Shown piece after piece: positions 1 to 11,960 of a stretch of DNA of 64,000 nucleotides (positions within the stretch are counted from its first letter, which is position 1; each line of letters starts with the position of its first letter). Below the pieces are notes generated by a model. That model made no database searches. It was given only the letters and a program-made list of their open reading frames with translations, and was not told where the DNA came from. This DNA comes from Parietaria judaica. Its lineage: Eukaryota > Streptophyta > Magnoliopsida > Rosales > Urticaceae. The translations under genes were made by a program, and so were the position numbers. Where the stretch lies: contig OX940869.1 of NCBI GenBank assembly GCA_954871525.1, forward strand, positions 18,504,001 to 18,568,000, read 5' to 3'.

Positions 1-290
1 TATGCACCGTGTGAAACAATTTTTTAACCCCTTTTTAATTAATTTTATTCTTGAAGTTTATTTAAAATTGAAAATTTTGTTAGAATGAGTACATTTTTGT
101 ACTCCACAACAGTTTTTGCCTTCAGCTGCAACAGTTTTTCAATGATTTTTTTTCCAGTTGTTGTTTTCTTCAACAGTTTTTTTTCCAGTAGTTGTTTTTT
201 TTACACAGTTTCGCAAAATTAATTAAACGTAATAAGGTCGGACGAGAAATCTTATCTAGTCCTGATAAGCTTTTTAAAGACTGATTGTTA

Positions 291-689
291 ATCTTAAATA
301 CGTTTCGGATTTAGTCACTGATAACTTGATTTAGGGACTAATATTTAGTCATAGTTCCATTTCTTGCGTTGTCTTTGATGTGGAGCTTTGGATATTAATT
401 TTCTAGACAATTTATTATATAATAAAACCAAAGATAATATGTATAAAACAAACATATCAATTAATATGTACGACACTATTATCATAATGTAAATCCTCAA
501 TTATAGCACAGAAATAAAAAGTACTCTTAATCTTCTTAATCACTCACAGTTACAATACTATTAAATAAATACTATCAAATCGATGATGATAATGGTCTGC
601 CCTAGAAAAATTGAGAGGTTTTTACTAAGTATTTGAGACTAATAAATCAGTATCTAAAATTTTAGTCCCTAATAATAATTTTTTTAGTG
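291..689. mobile_element. possible CACTA-like remnant (right end only)
   Basis: The segment ends in TTTTTTTAGTG at 679-689, the inverse complement of a CACTA-type terminus. Just inside it are repeated GGGACTAA/TTAGTCCC-type sub-terminal words (about 334-350 and 661-670). These are features of plant CACTA elements. No matching left end or 3-bp duplication was found, so this is a weak call. The flanking 1-290 holds only AT-rich sequence with several CAACAGTTTTT repeats and no gene. Confidence 0.25.
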
Positions 690-774
690 AAACCTCAATC
701 AAACCCTAATCTCAAATAAACCCAAAATCAAACTGAAATAAACCCTAAAATCAACTAAACTAACATGGGTTTGG

Positions 775-1075
775 AGCTCAGTTGACGTGGGTCGGAGGCT
801 CGCTGGGTGTCGTGGGTTTCGTCCGTATGAAACAAGCCGTGGGTATCGTCGTGCGAGATCGTGGGTTTCATGGGTGTCGTCCGAAGCAGGGCGTGAGTTT
901 CGTTGGTTTTCGAATTCGTGTACACAGAGTGAGGAAAGGAAATGGAGAAAGAGAGAAGGGTGAGAATCGGTATCTGAAAGTGTGTGTGTGAGAGAGAGAG
1001 AGAGAGTGAGGAAAGGAGATGGAGAGAGAGAAGGGTGGAAAATCGGTAGTGGAGAAAGAGAGAGAGCATGGGTGA
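775..1075. repeat. purine-rich low-complexity tandem repeat
   Basis: A GTGGGTTTCGTCC-rich stretch runs into GTGAGGAAAGGA/GAGAGAGA sequence. A unit of about 44 bp occurs twice (929-972 and 1006-1050), separated by a (GT)n(GA)n microsatellite at 980-1006. Open frames cross it on both strands, but their composition is repeat-driven and no protein domain is visible. Confidence 0.6.
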
Positions 1076-1475
1076 GAGTTGGTTAAGTTAACCCAAGACT
1101 TGGGTTAAAAACTGATTTGGGGCATAATTTTAAAATTTATTAAAGTCGGGAATAATTCCGTTCAAACTTACTTTTTCGGACATACTTATTGAAGTTTCCC
1201 TATCAGAATATATCAACATGTGTTTCTCACAATGTTCATGAACACCTCTCATGGTATAAGAGTTAACAAAAAAAATTATCATCATAATCATATATATTTA
1301 CATACATATGCATATATTTATATCTATTTTATTATGTTAAAATATATGTAATATATTAAATATATTAGACTTTGAATGATTTATTATTAAATATATCTAA
1401 AGAGTAATAATCCGGAATAGCAATTTAACGTGAGAGCTTGTTATTAAATTAATAAAAATAAATGATCATCATTAT

Positions 1476-1486
<11 letters not shown>

Positions 1487-1519
<33 letters not shown>
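1487..1519. repeat. (AT)n microsatellite
   Basis: Uninterrupted alternating A and T, preceded by ACATACATAC. Confidence 0.95.
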
Positions 1520-1523
<4 letters not shown>

Positions 1524-3727
1524 AGTATATCAAATTTTTGTGTCTTTGTTTCTTTGAAATTATATAATCTATGAATTTTTAATTTATGATTTACCAAGAT
1601 ACATAAATATAAATATTATGATCTTGTATAGGTAGATGGGTATACCGCAAAAACCCGATGGATATACCGATGAATTTTTCGTAATATAATAATATTTAAA
1701 AATATTAGATATACATATATTATTTTTATAAATAAATTTAAATAAAAAGTTATAAAATTTTTAGGGTTTTATGCGACTTTAGGAGTTATTATACGGCTTT
1801 TCGCAATTTTTATGTAGTTTAAATATTCAAAGAGATACCCGACTAATTAAAAAATTATTAAATAAGTAAAAAGATTTAAAATATGTTAAGTAATTAAATA
1901 AAATAAAGAAAGAAATTTAAAAAATTAGTTCTTTAAAAAGAATATTTTTTCATTTTTTTAAAGAATAATTTTTTTAAAATAAAATAAAATAAAAATGACA
2001 CATAGAAATACAACGTGGGAATGAGGATGATGTGGCAGTGCCACATGGAAGTAAACAGCATGCCACGTGGCGTTTTCTAACGGATGTTAAAAAAATTGGA
2101 TGGAAAAGTTAGTCAACCCACTTTGGATGACGTTGGATACTACCGCCGCTATTGTTTGTGGTTGGATCCCTTCCGCCCTAATTGACACACGGTAAATACT
2201 TGTGCTGCTAATTTTCCTTTAAAATATTAGGTACTTTTACAATCATGTTGTAAAATTATATTTGGTACTTTTGCAGCTATAAACTAAATATAAAAATTTA
2301 GAAACATTAGGTATCACTGTTATAGAACAAACAACATTTAAAAATATTAGGTATTCATGCCAAAATAACGTTTTTAGTTAGTTATGTGGATAGAATTTGA
2401 AAAAGAAGGAAAATCGGATCTAATTTAACCTGGTTTTACACCGGATGCAGATTTTTTTAAGCCGATACAATTCGGTTATAGTTTAAAACCAGCATTTCCA
2501 GGATTTTGTCAGAACCCTAAAATAACTTATATAATAAAAAGGCAAATAAAAATTGTTATAATTAACATCTATCCGATAAAAGAAGGAAATAACAAATTCT
2601 AACAAGCATGTGAATAGAATACGGCCCAGTTTGGCATTGTTGTGCTATTTTCATAATTGCTTTTAAAATTTACAGTCAGATGAAGTGCTATCAGAGAAAG
2701 TAATTTACTGTTTGGTTAATCAAAATGAAAAACAATTAGTTTTTTAAAAAGTTTCAGTTCAGTGTTTGGAAACATTTTTACTTAATTAGCTTTTAAATAT
2801 AAAAAAATACTGAAGTAGACATAAATAATATAAATTAAATTTCAATATTAATATAAAATATAAAAAAATATATAGTTTAAATAATATAATTATTCAATAT
2901 ATAAAATAAAAAACCGTTCTTAGTTTGTTGTGCCTTTTGTGCTTCTAATACTAATTTTTTACATCCACGTTTCTTTCGTCCACGGTAAAAAAAAAAAAAA
3001 ATTACCAACTAAAAAGAATTAATACTTAACTGCAATAATAGTATATATATATACTTTACCTTCCAAAATGAATTAGTACTTTAACTATAATAATTTAAGA
3101 ATGTGAACGCAAAAATAGTACTTTTACCACCTTAAATAATTGGTACTTCAACCGCAATAGTAAAATATTTTTAGTACTTTTGCCACCCAATAAGAATTGG
3201 CCATTCAACCGAAATAATTAAAAAAAATGGACGTAATAAATTGGTATTTCTTACCATACAAAAAGAATTGGTACTTTAATCACAATAATTTAAAAATATG
3301 AACATAAAATTTAATACTCATAAACTTAAAAATAATTAGAATCTTAACATTCGTGCCCTTTTTCTTTCGTTTTACCAAATTTCGCGAAATTCGCATGGGC
3401 ACGGGTGTGGAAAATCTTTTTTTGTTTTTTAGTGTAAAAATTGCGAAATTTGGTTGGAATTTCGGTGTAGATTTCGGCAAAAATACCAATTAAACTTTCG
3501 GCAAAAATAATTATACTCACACAAGAGCACCCCACCCCGCCCCGCCCCGCCACGTCACGTCCGATCGGACGGCGGCGCGCGCGTGTGGTGGTGTAATATT
3601 TGTGTGAGTCATCCCCCATCCACAAAATCCTATGACCCAAAGGGCCCAAGCCCTTATCCCTAATATTTGGTATATAAACATCACTAAACTCTTGTCATCT
3701 ATCAATGTGGGACTTTTTGTTATTCAT

Positions 3728-4065
3728 TCAAGTAATATCACACCTTCACACTTAACATACACATACCTTTCACCTAATAATTTAACTTAATATTATACAG
3801 TTCAAATAATATTATACACTTAGCATACATATTAACTTCACCTAACATACATATACGCTTAATATACATATTCATTTAATATTATACACTTCAACTAATA
3901 TTAAATTGTTAACATACATATACAATTAACATGCATATTCACTTAATATTACACACTTAGTTAACATACATATTAACTTCACATAATAATTTGACTTAAT
4001 ATTATACACTTCAACTAATAAAGTGACTTAATATTATACACGTCACCTACATATTTAATTTACAA
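3728..4065. repeat. degenerate AT-rich tandem repeat
   Basis: Imperfect reiterations of the words ACTTAATATTATACAC and TTAACATACATAT, with TTCAACTAATA between them, fill this interval. The unit is irregular, roughly 50-60 bp. No coding potential is seen. Confidence 0.6.
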
Positions 4066-4386
4066 ATATCTTGTATTTATTAAATATGTATTTTTGAACT
4101 TATATAAATATCTTGCTTAAATACTCAAATATTTTTTTACAGAATATCCGTCGAAAACCCCATCGGCATGCGGTATGCCCATGCGAAAAGTGCAGTATAT
4201 GCGGCATGCGGTATGTCTTTTTTTTTTACGATTTGCCCATCGGCAAGCGATATATCCGTAAAACGAAAAATGCGAAACGACATCAGCAAGCGGTATTTAA
4301 AACCTTGATATAATAACATATGTTTTTGGTACTTTTATCATTCCAAAAAAAAAAATCATGAAGATAAAGAAGAAGAAAAGCAAAAG

Positions 4387-4620
4387 TGTTATAAAATAAC
4401 GAAGAACTAAGCTAAGAACGGAACAACAAGAAGAGAGAATATGAGATGGAATAGAGAGAGTATTATTTCTTGGAATGAATTACAATGGATACACAAAGCC
4501 TTTATTTATAGGGCAAAGTGAGAGAGCAAAATGGAAACTCAATAAATGGGAATATTACAATTCAATGTCATAGTTGACTCTCTAATATTGACAACCACAA
4601 AATAATCTTCATTTATAACA
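4387..4620 (-). repeat. 3' LTR of copia element A
   Basis: This is 234 bp, paired with 9791-10024. A TATAAATA-type word lies on the minus strand around 4503-4512 (+ strand TTTATTTATAGG). Confidence 0.93.
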
Positions 4621-4634
4621 ATCCCCCTTGGGTG
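4621..4634 (-). promoter_or_regulatory. polypurine tract of copia element A
   Basis: On the minus strand the sequence CCCAAGGGGGAT abuts the TGTTAT start of the 3' LTR. This is the usual position and composition of the plus-strand primer of a copia element. Confidence 0.85.
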
Positions 4635-4768
4635 TCAATGTCATCGTAAATACGCAAATATGAGAATAATTTGCCTCATTAAAACCTTTCCAGGAAAACC
4701 CGATGTGGGACAAAACCTTGGTAAAGGAAAAAGAGTACATCGCGTAATTACTCCCCTTGATGACAACA

Positions 4769-6554
4769 TCACTTAACATCTTTGAGCCGACGCATCCCAA
4801 TTCCACGAACTAGCTTATCAAATGTTGAAGTAGGTAACGCCTTCGTAAACAAGTCCGCAAGACTATCGCTTGAACGAATTTGTTGAACGCTGATATCACC
4901 ATTCTGCTGAAGATCGTGTGTGTAAAACAACTTCGGAGAAATATGCTTTGTCCGATCTCCCTTGATGTATCCTCCTTTTAGTTGTTCTATGCAGGCAGTG
5001 TTGTCTTCGTACATTAAAGTCGACATCTTCTTTGTTGAAGGCAATCCACATGTTTCTTGAATGTGTTGAGTAACTGATCGAAGCCAAACGCATTCTCGGC
5101 TTGCTTCATGAATCGCTATGATCTCTGAGTGATTTGATGAAGTAGCCGCAATAGTTTGTTTTGTGGAGCACCATGAGATTGCTGTACCACCGCTTGTGAA
5201 CAAATAACCTGTTTTTAGATCTACCTTTATGGGGGTCAGATAAATATCCTGCATCAGCATAACCAATTAACTCATGGCCAGAATTGTTAGGATAAAATAA
5301 ACCCTTATCAATTGACCCTTGAAGGTAATGAAATACATGTTTAATCCCGTTCCAATGTCTACGTGTGGGTGAGGAACTAAATCTTGCCAATAAGTTAACA
5401 GAGAAAGCAATATCAGGTCTTGAATTATTAGCTAGATATATTAGCGCTCCTATTGCACTCAAATATGGTACTTCAGCTCCAAGAAGTTCTTCTTTATTTT
5501 CGTGAGGTCGGAATGGATCTTTCATAGGATCAAGTGATCGTACTACCATTGGGGTACTCAATGGGTGTGCCTTTTTCATATAGAATCTCTTTAGGATTTT
5601 CTCAGTATAAGTTGACTGGTGAACAAATATTCCATCTTTTAAGTGTTCAAATTGCAGTCCAAGGCAAAACTTTGTTTTTCCAAGATCCTTCATTTCGAAT
5701 TCATTTTTCAAATATTGTGCCGTTTCTGTAATCTCTTCAAGAGATCCAATTAAATTCAAATCATCTACATATACGACAATTATGACAAATTTGGATCCAA
5801 ACCTCTTAATAAAAACACATGGACAAATAAGATCATTTTTATACCCACACTTCAATAGATACTGACTTAGCCTATTAAACCACATTCGCCCTGATTGCTT
5901 TAGGCCATATAAAGACTTTTGAAGTCTTATTGAACACATTTCCCGGGAATTTTTATGCTCTTCAGGAACTTTCAATCCTTCTGGGATTTTCATGTAAATT
6001 TTATTATCCAAAGACCCATATAAGTAGGCCGTAACAACATCCATTAGATGCATATCAAGATTTTCTTTAACTGCCAGACTTATTAGATATCGCAAAGTAA
6101 TCGAGTCCACTACAGGGGAATAAGTTTCCATAAAGTCAATGCCAGGTCTTTGTGAGAAGCCTTGTGCAACAAGTCGTGCCTTATATCTCACTATTTCATT
6201 TTTCTCATTTCTTTTTTGCATGAAAACCCATTTGTACCCCACTGGCTTTACACCTGAAGGTGTTGTGACTACTGGTCCAAAAACTTCTCGTTTAGAGAGT
6301 GAATTTAATTCAACTTGTATTGTGTCTTTTCATTTTTGCCAATCATTTCTCCGACGACATTCTTCAACATATTTTGGTTCTAGATCGTCATCTAGTGTTA
6401 TTATTTCAGTTGAAACATTGTATGCAAAAATATTGTCGACAATAATATTTTTTCGGTCCCATATTTTTCCCGATGATGTAAAACTTATTGAGATCTCTTG
6501 ATTTTTGATATTTTCAGGTACCTTTATCTCTTCTGGAGATTTTTCTATCATCAT
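4769..6554 (-). pseudogene. copia element A reverse transcriptase and RNase H (frameshifted)
   Basis: Three minus-strand pieces in different frames together make the copia RVT_2 and RNase H region. 6554-6330 is the linker after integrase. 6242-5106 is reverse transcriptase, with the motifs GYKWVF, KARLVAQGFSQ, LMDVVTAYLYG, LYGLKQSGRMWF and the catalytic YVDD (about 5762-5776). 5266-4769 is RNase H, with TISWCSTKQ, a MYEDNTACI segment and the final LADLFTKALP. In known copia elements these regions lie in one frame. Here at least two frameshifts separate them. The YVDD box is intact but the reading frame is not, so no functional polyprotein is expected. Confidence 0.88.
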
Positions 6555-6577
6555 ATCTTCGGGTTGTTTGTTTGCCT

Positions 6578-8275
6578 CTAAATCTTGGCCATTTTGATCA
6601 AATGCTCCTTTCTTTTTTTTTTTCTAGGATTTTTATCCTTGGAACCGATTGGCCTTCCACGCTTTAATTGTGGCTTACTTTCATTTGAACTTATTGGCTT
6701 TCCTTCAGGGACATTAATACGAACAGAAGCATTTTCAGCTGGTATATATGATTTTATTACTCCTTTTGGATCAGTAAATGCATCTGGCAGTTGATTGGCA
6801 ATGTTTTGTAAATGGACAATCTTTTGAACTTCAAGTTCACGTTGTTTTGTCGGAGGATCCAAGTGAATTAATGACGGGTTATTCCACGATATTTCTTTTA
6901 CCAGCTGTACATTCTCTCCCCCTAATGTTGGAAACATTTTTTCATCAAAATGACAATCAGCGAATCTTGCTGTAAATAAATCTCCTGTCATGGGCTCTAA
7001 ATATTTGATTATAGAAGGAGAAGTGAATCTAACATAAATGCCCAATCTTCTTTGGGGTCCTGTTTTAGTGCGTTGTGGTGGAGCAATTGGAACATAAACC
7101 GCACATCCAAAAATTTTAAGATGGGAAATATTTGGCTCCTGGCCCGAAGTCAAACGAATAGGGGAGAACTTTTGATAAGATGATGGCCTTATTTTCACAA
7201 GTGTTGCTGCATGTAAGATCGCGTGTCCCCATGTCAAAACTGCAAGTGTCGTTCTCATTAGTAAAGGTCTAGCTATTATTTGGAGGCGTTTTATTAGTGA
7301 TTCTGCTAGTCCATTTTGTGTATGCACATGAGCTATAGGCTCTTCAATTGTTATTCCATTTGACATACAGTAATCCTTGAATGATTGTGACCTAAATTCA
7401 CCAGCGTTGTCTAGACGAATTGTCTTAATTGCATAATCCGGAAAATGCGCCCTTAACTTTATAATTTGGGCAAGTAATCTTGCAAACACCAGGTTGCGAG
7501 ATGATAATAAGCATACATGTGACCATCTGCTGGATGCATCAATCACGACCATGAAATATCGAAATGGTCCGCATGGTGGTTGAATGGGCCCACAAATATC
7601 ACCTTGAATACGCTCAAGAAACAAGGGTGATTCAAACTCACCTTTTCCTGGTGAAGGTCTAATAATTAATTTTCCTTGGGAACAAGCAGCACATGAGAAT
7701 TCTTTAAACTGTAGAATCTCTTTATTCTTTAATGAATGCCCATTTGAAATCTCGATAATTTTACGCATCATACTGGAACCCGAATGGCCTAAACGATCAT
7801 GCCATATAAGAAAGTTTGTTGGATCTAATGATTTTTGGTTTATCACCATATATGTTTCGACTAGATTTATGAAAGTATAATATAATCCTGAATGATATGA
7901 TGGGAGTTTCTCTATTACTTGTTTCCTCCCAGAGACCATGGACGTAATGTAAAGATATTCAACATCGTTTTCATTCGTCGTCTCAATGTGATAACCATTG
8001 CGGCGTATATCCCGGAAACTCAAAAGGTTTCTTTTTGATCTGGTAGAGAACATTGCATCATCAATGATCAATTTAGTACCATTTGGTAACATCAAATTGG
8101 CTCTTTTGGAACCTTCAATAAGATGTGATGTACCAGATATTGTGTTAACATTAGCCTTTGCTAGTATGAGATGTGAAAAATAATTTCTCTCTTTCAAAAT
8201 TGTATGTGTTGTTGCACAGTCAGCCAGACAAAGTGCTTTACCGCCGTCTTTAACACAATATTAGATTCCAGCATC
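6578..8275 (-). pseudogene. copia element A protease end, GAG-pre-integrase and integrase
   Basis: The frame opens at about 8275 after a TAA stop. It starts within the protease, where LADCATTH replaces the usual DSGAT box, so the protease active site looks altered. Next come the GAG-pre-integrase zinc motif (HDRLGH with CAACSQGK) and the rve integrase core. The acidic triad is visible as GDICGP, RLDNAGEF and NGLAESLIKR. The integrase is uninterrupted over about 540 residues and ends at a stop at 6578 before the lysine-rich linker continues in another frame. Coding density is good, but the missing gag and altered protease indicate an inactive copy. Confidence 0.87.
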
Positions 8276-8719
8276 CATATCTCTTCAGAAGACAAAAAAT
8301 TTTAAATAAATTATTCTAAATATTTTACTAATGATAAAATTGACAAAAGTTATTGAAATAAAAATTAGAAAGAACAAAACACGATGAAAAGTAAACATAT
8401 ATGGCAATTAAAATGTACTAAGAACTTTTATCCACTACTGGTGGTAATGTGATGTCTCATTTGCAAATAATATTATAGGTTTATCTAATAATTTCCTAGT
8501 TCTGGTGTATTGTAAACTTTTCTCAAATTTGACCAAATTTTGGTGTATACTATTATATAGTTATATTGTATAATACTCACGTGAGTTTAAAATAAAAAAT
8601 AAAAATCGCGTCAGGGATTATGCTAACTTTAATTATGAGTGATATTAATGGGCTCCTATTTCGTTAGCATATACTAAAATTCTCTTCAGGAAATAAAAAA
8701 AGTTCATAAAATTGTGTTA

Positions 8720-8940
8720 TCCTTCAAGGAATATTGATAATATTTTTGTATTCACTTCTAGGAATGTTCTTAACCCAAAGTAACAAAATGAGGGTATTCA
8801 CTTCAAGGAATTTTGTAGAACTAAAATATTATAAACTTAGTAATTCACTTCGGGGAATATTATTAATCCAAAAAAAATTCCATTCACTTCCAGGAATGTT
8901 GCTAACCCAAAATATTAATAAATCATGATACTCAATTCCG
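8720..8940. repeat. repeated 16-bp palindromic word in the leader of element A
   Basis: On the minus strand a word of the form ATTCCNNGAAGTGAAT occurs at about 50-bp intervals (near 8753, 8792, 8849 and 8882). Weaker copies occur near 8680, 8727 and 8930. The core TTCCNNGAA is palindromic. Its role is unknown. Similar internal repeats in some plant copia elements act as enhancers, but that is only an analogy here. Confidence 0.6.
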
Positions 8941-9092
8941 AGATTTTCTTTTAACAAATTACTCTCTTGTTTTAGCTACTTCCGGAGCACAAGATAAATA
9001 TATAAAATGAGATTATATGAATGATGAATTTGTAAATGAAAGATTATAAATGATAAACAAATGAAATACAATTACCAAATATATTTGAAAAG

Positions 9093-9093
<1 letters not shown>

Positions 9094-9139
<46 letters not shown>
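9094..9139. repeat. (TA)n microsatellite
   Basis: Long uninterrupted TA run inside the leader of copia element A. Confidence 0.95.
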
Positions 9140-9140
<1 letters not shown>

Positions 9141-9360
9141 GATCAGTATATCTAAACTTTATTTTCATGCACTATATTATATATACGATGAACATAAATA
9201 TTAAATAGCAACAATATCGAATATAAAAGATACAATATATATATATATATATATTTAAAAAAAATCTGTATTTTAACTGTTAAAAGATCATATATATATA
9301 TAGATAGTTGTTTTCAACTTTTATAATATATGCTGATGCACTAAAAATAATGAATAATAA

Positions 9361-9366
<6 letters not shown>

Positions 9367-9421
<55 letters not shown>
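9367..9421. repeat. (TA)n microsatellite
   Basis: Second long TA run inside the leader of copia element A. Shorter TA runs lie near 9235 and 9290. Confidence 0.95.
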
Positions 9422-9425
<4 letters not shown>

Positions 9426-9790
9426 ATAAAAATTATGATGACGACTAAAAAGCAGTCCTTGATAGAGAACAATAATGATTATAAAATGCAGAGGGCATGG
9501 ATTAAGGTCCAGTGAACCAAAGATTATCATGTATATGTAATAGAGTATAGACGATATATATGTATAAGCTATAATAAACGATATGTTTGTTAGGGATTTG
9601 GGGTGGATGTTAATTTGTCCACTTTCACCAATTTACCATCATTGCAATAAAAAAATACATATTTTTGCTAGGCTTTTCTACATGAATTTTCAACATAGAT
9701 TTATATTGCCATCATCGCGAAAACAAGAATGAAATAAATTTAAAATACAAAGACCATTACCTCAATCGGCAGAACTTCGTGCTGATAACG

Positions 9791-10024
9791 TGTTATAAAA
9801 TAACGAAGAACTAAGTTAAGAACGTAACAACAAGAAGAGAGAATATGAGAGGGAATAGAGAGAGTATTATTTCTTGGAATGAATTACAATGGATACACAA
9901 AGCCTCTATTTATAGGGCAAAGTTAGAGAGCAAAATGGAAACTCAATAAATGAGAATATTACAATTCAATGTCATAGTTGACTCTCTAATATTGACAACC
10001 ACAAAATAATCTTCATTTATAACA
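9791..10024 (-). repeat. 5' LTR of copia element A
   Basis: Partner of 4387-4620 and 234 bp long. It is the promoter LTR because coding runs leftward on the minus strand. Confidence 0.93.
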
Positions 10025-10197
10025 AAAAGTAGATTTTAGCAAAATCATGTATTATCTGCTTTTGAATTTTGCCTATAGAAAAACTAAACTTTGTATTGAA
10101 GTGTTTTTATGGTAACTTACCAAACACAAATATTAACTTAAAATTCTAAATAAAGCAAAAGCACCTATAAATAAGCAATACCAAACAGGACCTACGA

Positions 10198-10298
10198 CTA
10201 ATCGATTTGCTCAAATTCATCTTCTTCTTCTAGCATTGCAGCCTCGCCACTGGATGCATAATCATAATCCTCTTTAAAGAGCTTTAACTCCCACACAC
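10198..10298 (-). other. candidate last exon of the F-box gene
   Basis: On the minus strand a GATGCAG acceptor-like site is followed by an open frame reading VWELKLFKEDYDY and an acidic tail MLEEEDEFEQID before a stop. Acidic C-terminal tails are common in this family. However, the phase does not match the only nearby donor (GC|GTAATA at about 10404), so splicing as drawn would break the frame. Confidence 0.35.
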
Positions 10299-10322
10299 CT
10301 GCATCAACCACATTTTATATAC

Positions 10323-10324
<2 letters not shown>

Positions 10325-10366
<42 letters not shown>
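10325..10366. repeat. (TA)n microsatellite
   Basis: A TA run between the two last pieces of the F-box gene, within the presumed intron. Confidence 0.95.
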
Positions 10367-10367
<1 letters not shown>

Positions 10368-11960
10368 CACAACAAAGACGAATATATTGCGTATGCATTA
10401 TTACGCTGAGTCCTCCATGTTCATCATATCCTTTGAGTAGACATTGAAGACCTCCACATCACTGGTGTTTACCATCTCCTCGAGAGGAAGGAAACTGGGA
10501 GTATGAGCAATGGCTTCAAGCTTTTGCACAATGTAAGACTTAACAGGCATGCACCCCGACCTTCCCAACCGGTCACAGTAGAACAACGCGTTTGTGTTGT
10601 TTCTGAACACCACAAAACCACCATCACTTAAGCGGCTCAAAACCTTAGTATATCCCGATAAGCTTGGAATAGTCAAGGAGGCCAATTTCGTCCAAGTCTC
10701 GGCAACGCCATATTCATCCAAAGCCCATATGTGTTGTTCTTCATGATCAGTACCTCCGTAAACACAAAGCTCACCACCAAGAACACTCATGCCAATATGC
10801 ATTATACCCTTTTGGAGCGACTGCGGTAGTGGAATAAAGTACCGAACCCGCTCCTTGTCCAAGTCGAAACACCACAAAGAGCAAGGACAGTTCCCCATTG
10901 CGCGGAAGATCCAATGAAGATGATGTAGATCCAAAACTATAAAGAACAATGAATTATCTCAAGAACAAATAATGTTCAATTTTTCTATTCAATCAATCTT
11001 TCCCACAACTTTGCGTACAACTCCTTTAAATAACAACTTAAAATATAAAGCGTTAATTACTTACTTAGAATAACAAATGCCTAATAAACTCAAAAGTCAA
11101 GGAAATCAAGAGAGCAATTAAAGCTAAATAAAATGCAATCGGGAAGATAATGGAAAGGAATCATGAAATTATGGGTGGAAAATTTGGCTCTGCATGGTTC
11201 ATGAAGATTTGACGATGATATATGCATCAGAAGAGCTCCACGGAAATAGACTACAGAATCCCCGTATACCAGCAGGAAGTTAAGTGGCGATACGTCGACA
11301 GACCTCCATGTACTTGTCCCGAGCGTGTGTATCTCTGCTGCTACACTAGATTTCTCAGTATAAGGATAATTAAACCACACCCGAAGTACCTTGTACTGAT
11401 TGCTCTTGGGGCTGAAACCGAAGCAGGTTACAGTCTTCATGTCTGTCTTGAAGTTAGGAGGCCGGGGAAGGTATATGAACTCGCCAGTGATAGGGTTGCC
11501 GACGGCAACACAGTCGTCTTTAGATAGGCAAAGCAAGCCTTCGCAGGAGCTGATGTTACTGAAGGGGTTTGGTTTCTCATCAGATAAACTGATGTTATCG
11601 TTGATTTCTGAGTCCACCTCTTTTATGCCTTGTTTTTCATATCGGCCTTCGGGGGTTAGCCACGAATGGGAGTTTCTCAACGGGATCTTCAGCACAGATT
11701 CCACCTTGACACACGGGAAACAGGAACGCCTAAACAGGCGTCCGAGGCAATCACGCATGCAATACCCAGTAGCACCATATTCACAGCAGCCTCCGGGTTC
11801 CAAAAGGTATAGAGGTCCTGCAGATAGGTGGTCTCGGACAAGAAGGCAAGGTTTGCTTTCGTCACCTGTCGCTTTGCGAATCGAGGGTCTGAAATCAAAC
11901 TAGATTCCATGGCCGTTCTAGCGAGTCTGACAGCTAAAAAAACTTGATTCAAAACCTCAT

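Larger units (their letters stand above)
1076..4386. other. AT-rich intergenic DNA without a recognised gene
   Basis: No convincing coding region is visible. Contents: an (AT)n microsatellite at 1487-1519; a hAT-MITE-like stretch around 2622-2900 beginning with a GGCCCAGTTTGGCATTG-type end; several GGTACTTTTGCC-like words (2264, 3173); a short GC-rich patch at 3527-3600; a tandem AT repeat at 3728-4065; and a block of GGCATGCGGTATG-type repeats at 4140-4320. The patch at 3527-3600 has CCCGCC repeats and a palindromic CCGATCGG, followed by a TATATAAA-like word near 3670, so a decayed promoter is possible but unproven. Confidence 0.55.
8276..9790 (-). other. gag-less leader of copia element A
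   Basis: This is the interval between the 5' LTR and the protease, where gag should lie. It is AT-rich with stops in all frames and shows no zinc knuckle or UBN2-like gag motif. It holds (TA)n runs at 9094-9139 and 9367-9421 and a repeat array at 8720-8940. Next to the LTR the minus strand reads CGTTATCAGCACG, a primer-binding-like word; I could not assign it to a tRNA. Confidence 0.7.
4387..10024 (-). mobile_element. Ty1/copia LTR retrotransposon, element A (no gag seen)
   Basis: Two 234-bp direct repeats (4387-4620 and 9791-10024) begin TGTTATAAAA and end ATAACA, and they are flanked by the 5-bp duplication AAAAG (4382-4386 and 10025-10029). They differ at about seven positions by eye. A purine-rich tract adjoins the left LTR on the minus strand, so transcription runs right to left. 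Pol order is protease, integrase, reverse transcriptase, RNase H, which is the copia order. The 1.5 kb between the 5' LTR and the protease has no gag-like coding. Several stops and frameshifts interrupt pol, so the element is dead. It sits in what looks like a small MITE: the right flank (10025-10195) ends with a GGTCCTGTTTGGTATTGC-type word on the minus strand. Confidence 0.93.
10198..11960 (-). pseudogene. decayed F-box protein gene with F-box-associated (FBA) domain
   Basis: Plant F-box/FBA proteins are substrate receptors of SCF ubiquitin ligases. On the minus strand the end of an F-box reads SLISDPRFAKRQ (near 11880-11910). It then continues in a different frame as KPCLLVRD and PLYLLEPGG, a one-base frame change around 11850-11880. 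The FBA domain follows at 11800-11180, with SCEGLLCL, GNPITGEFIYLP, GFSPKSNQYKVLRVW and STWRSVDVSP. Homology is lost for about 0.25 kb (intron or insertion). It resumes at 10946-10401 with LHWIFRAMG, a FDLDKERVRYFIPLP stretch and the C-terminal half of the domain. Upstream of SLISDPRF I cannot find a normal F-box helix or start codon. Frameshift, missing N-terminus and a mismatched last exon favour a pseudogene. A multi-exon gene with sequence errors is the alternative. Confidence 0.72.

Noticed and set aside
755..1069. Overlapping open frames on both strands
   Set aside because: Their peptides (Leu/Ser/His-rich, Arg/Glu-rich) come from GA/GT tandem repeats, and no domain or gene structure supports coding.
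3280..3705. Three overlapping minus-strand open frames
   Set aside because: They overlap one another in different frames, show no motif, and cross a GC-rich low-complexity patch.
11222..11903. Plus-strand frames across the F-box region
   Set aside because: They are antisense shadows. The minus-strand translation carries the recognisable FBA motifs.
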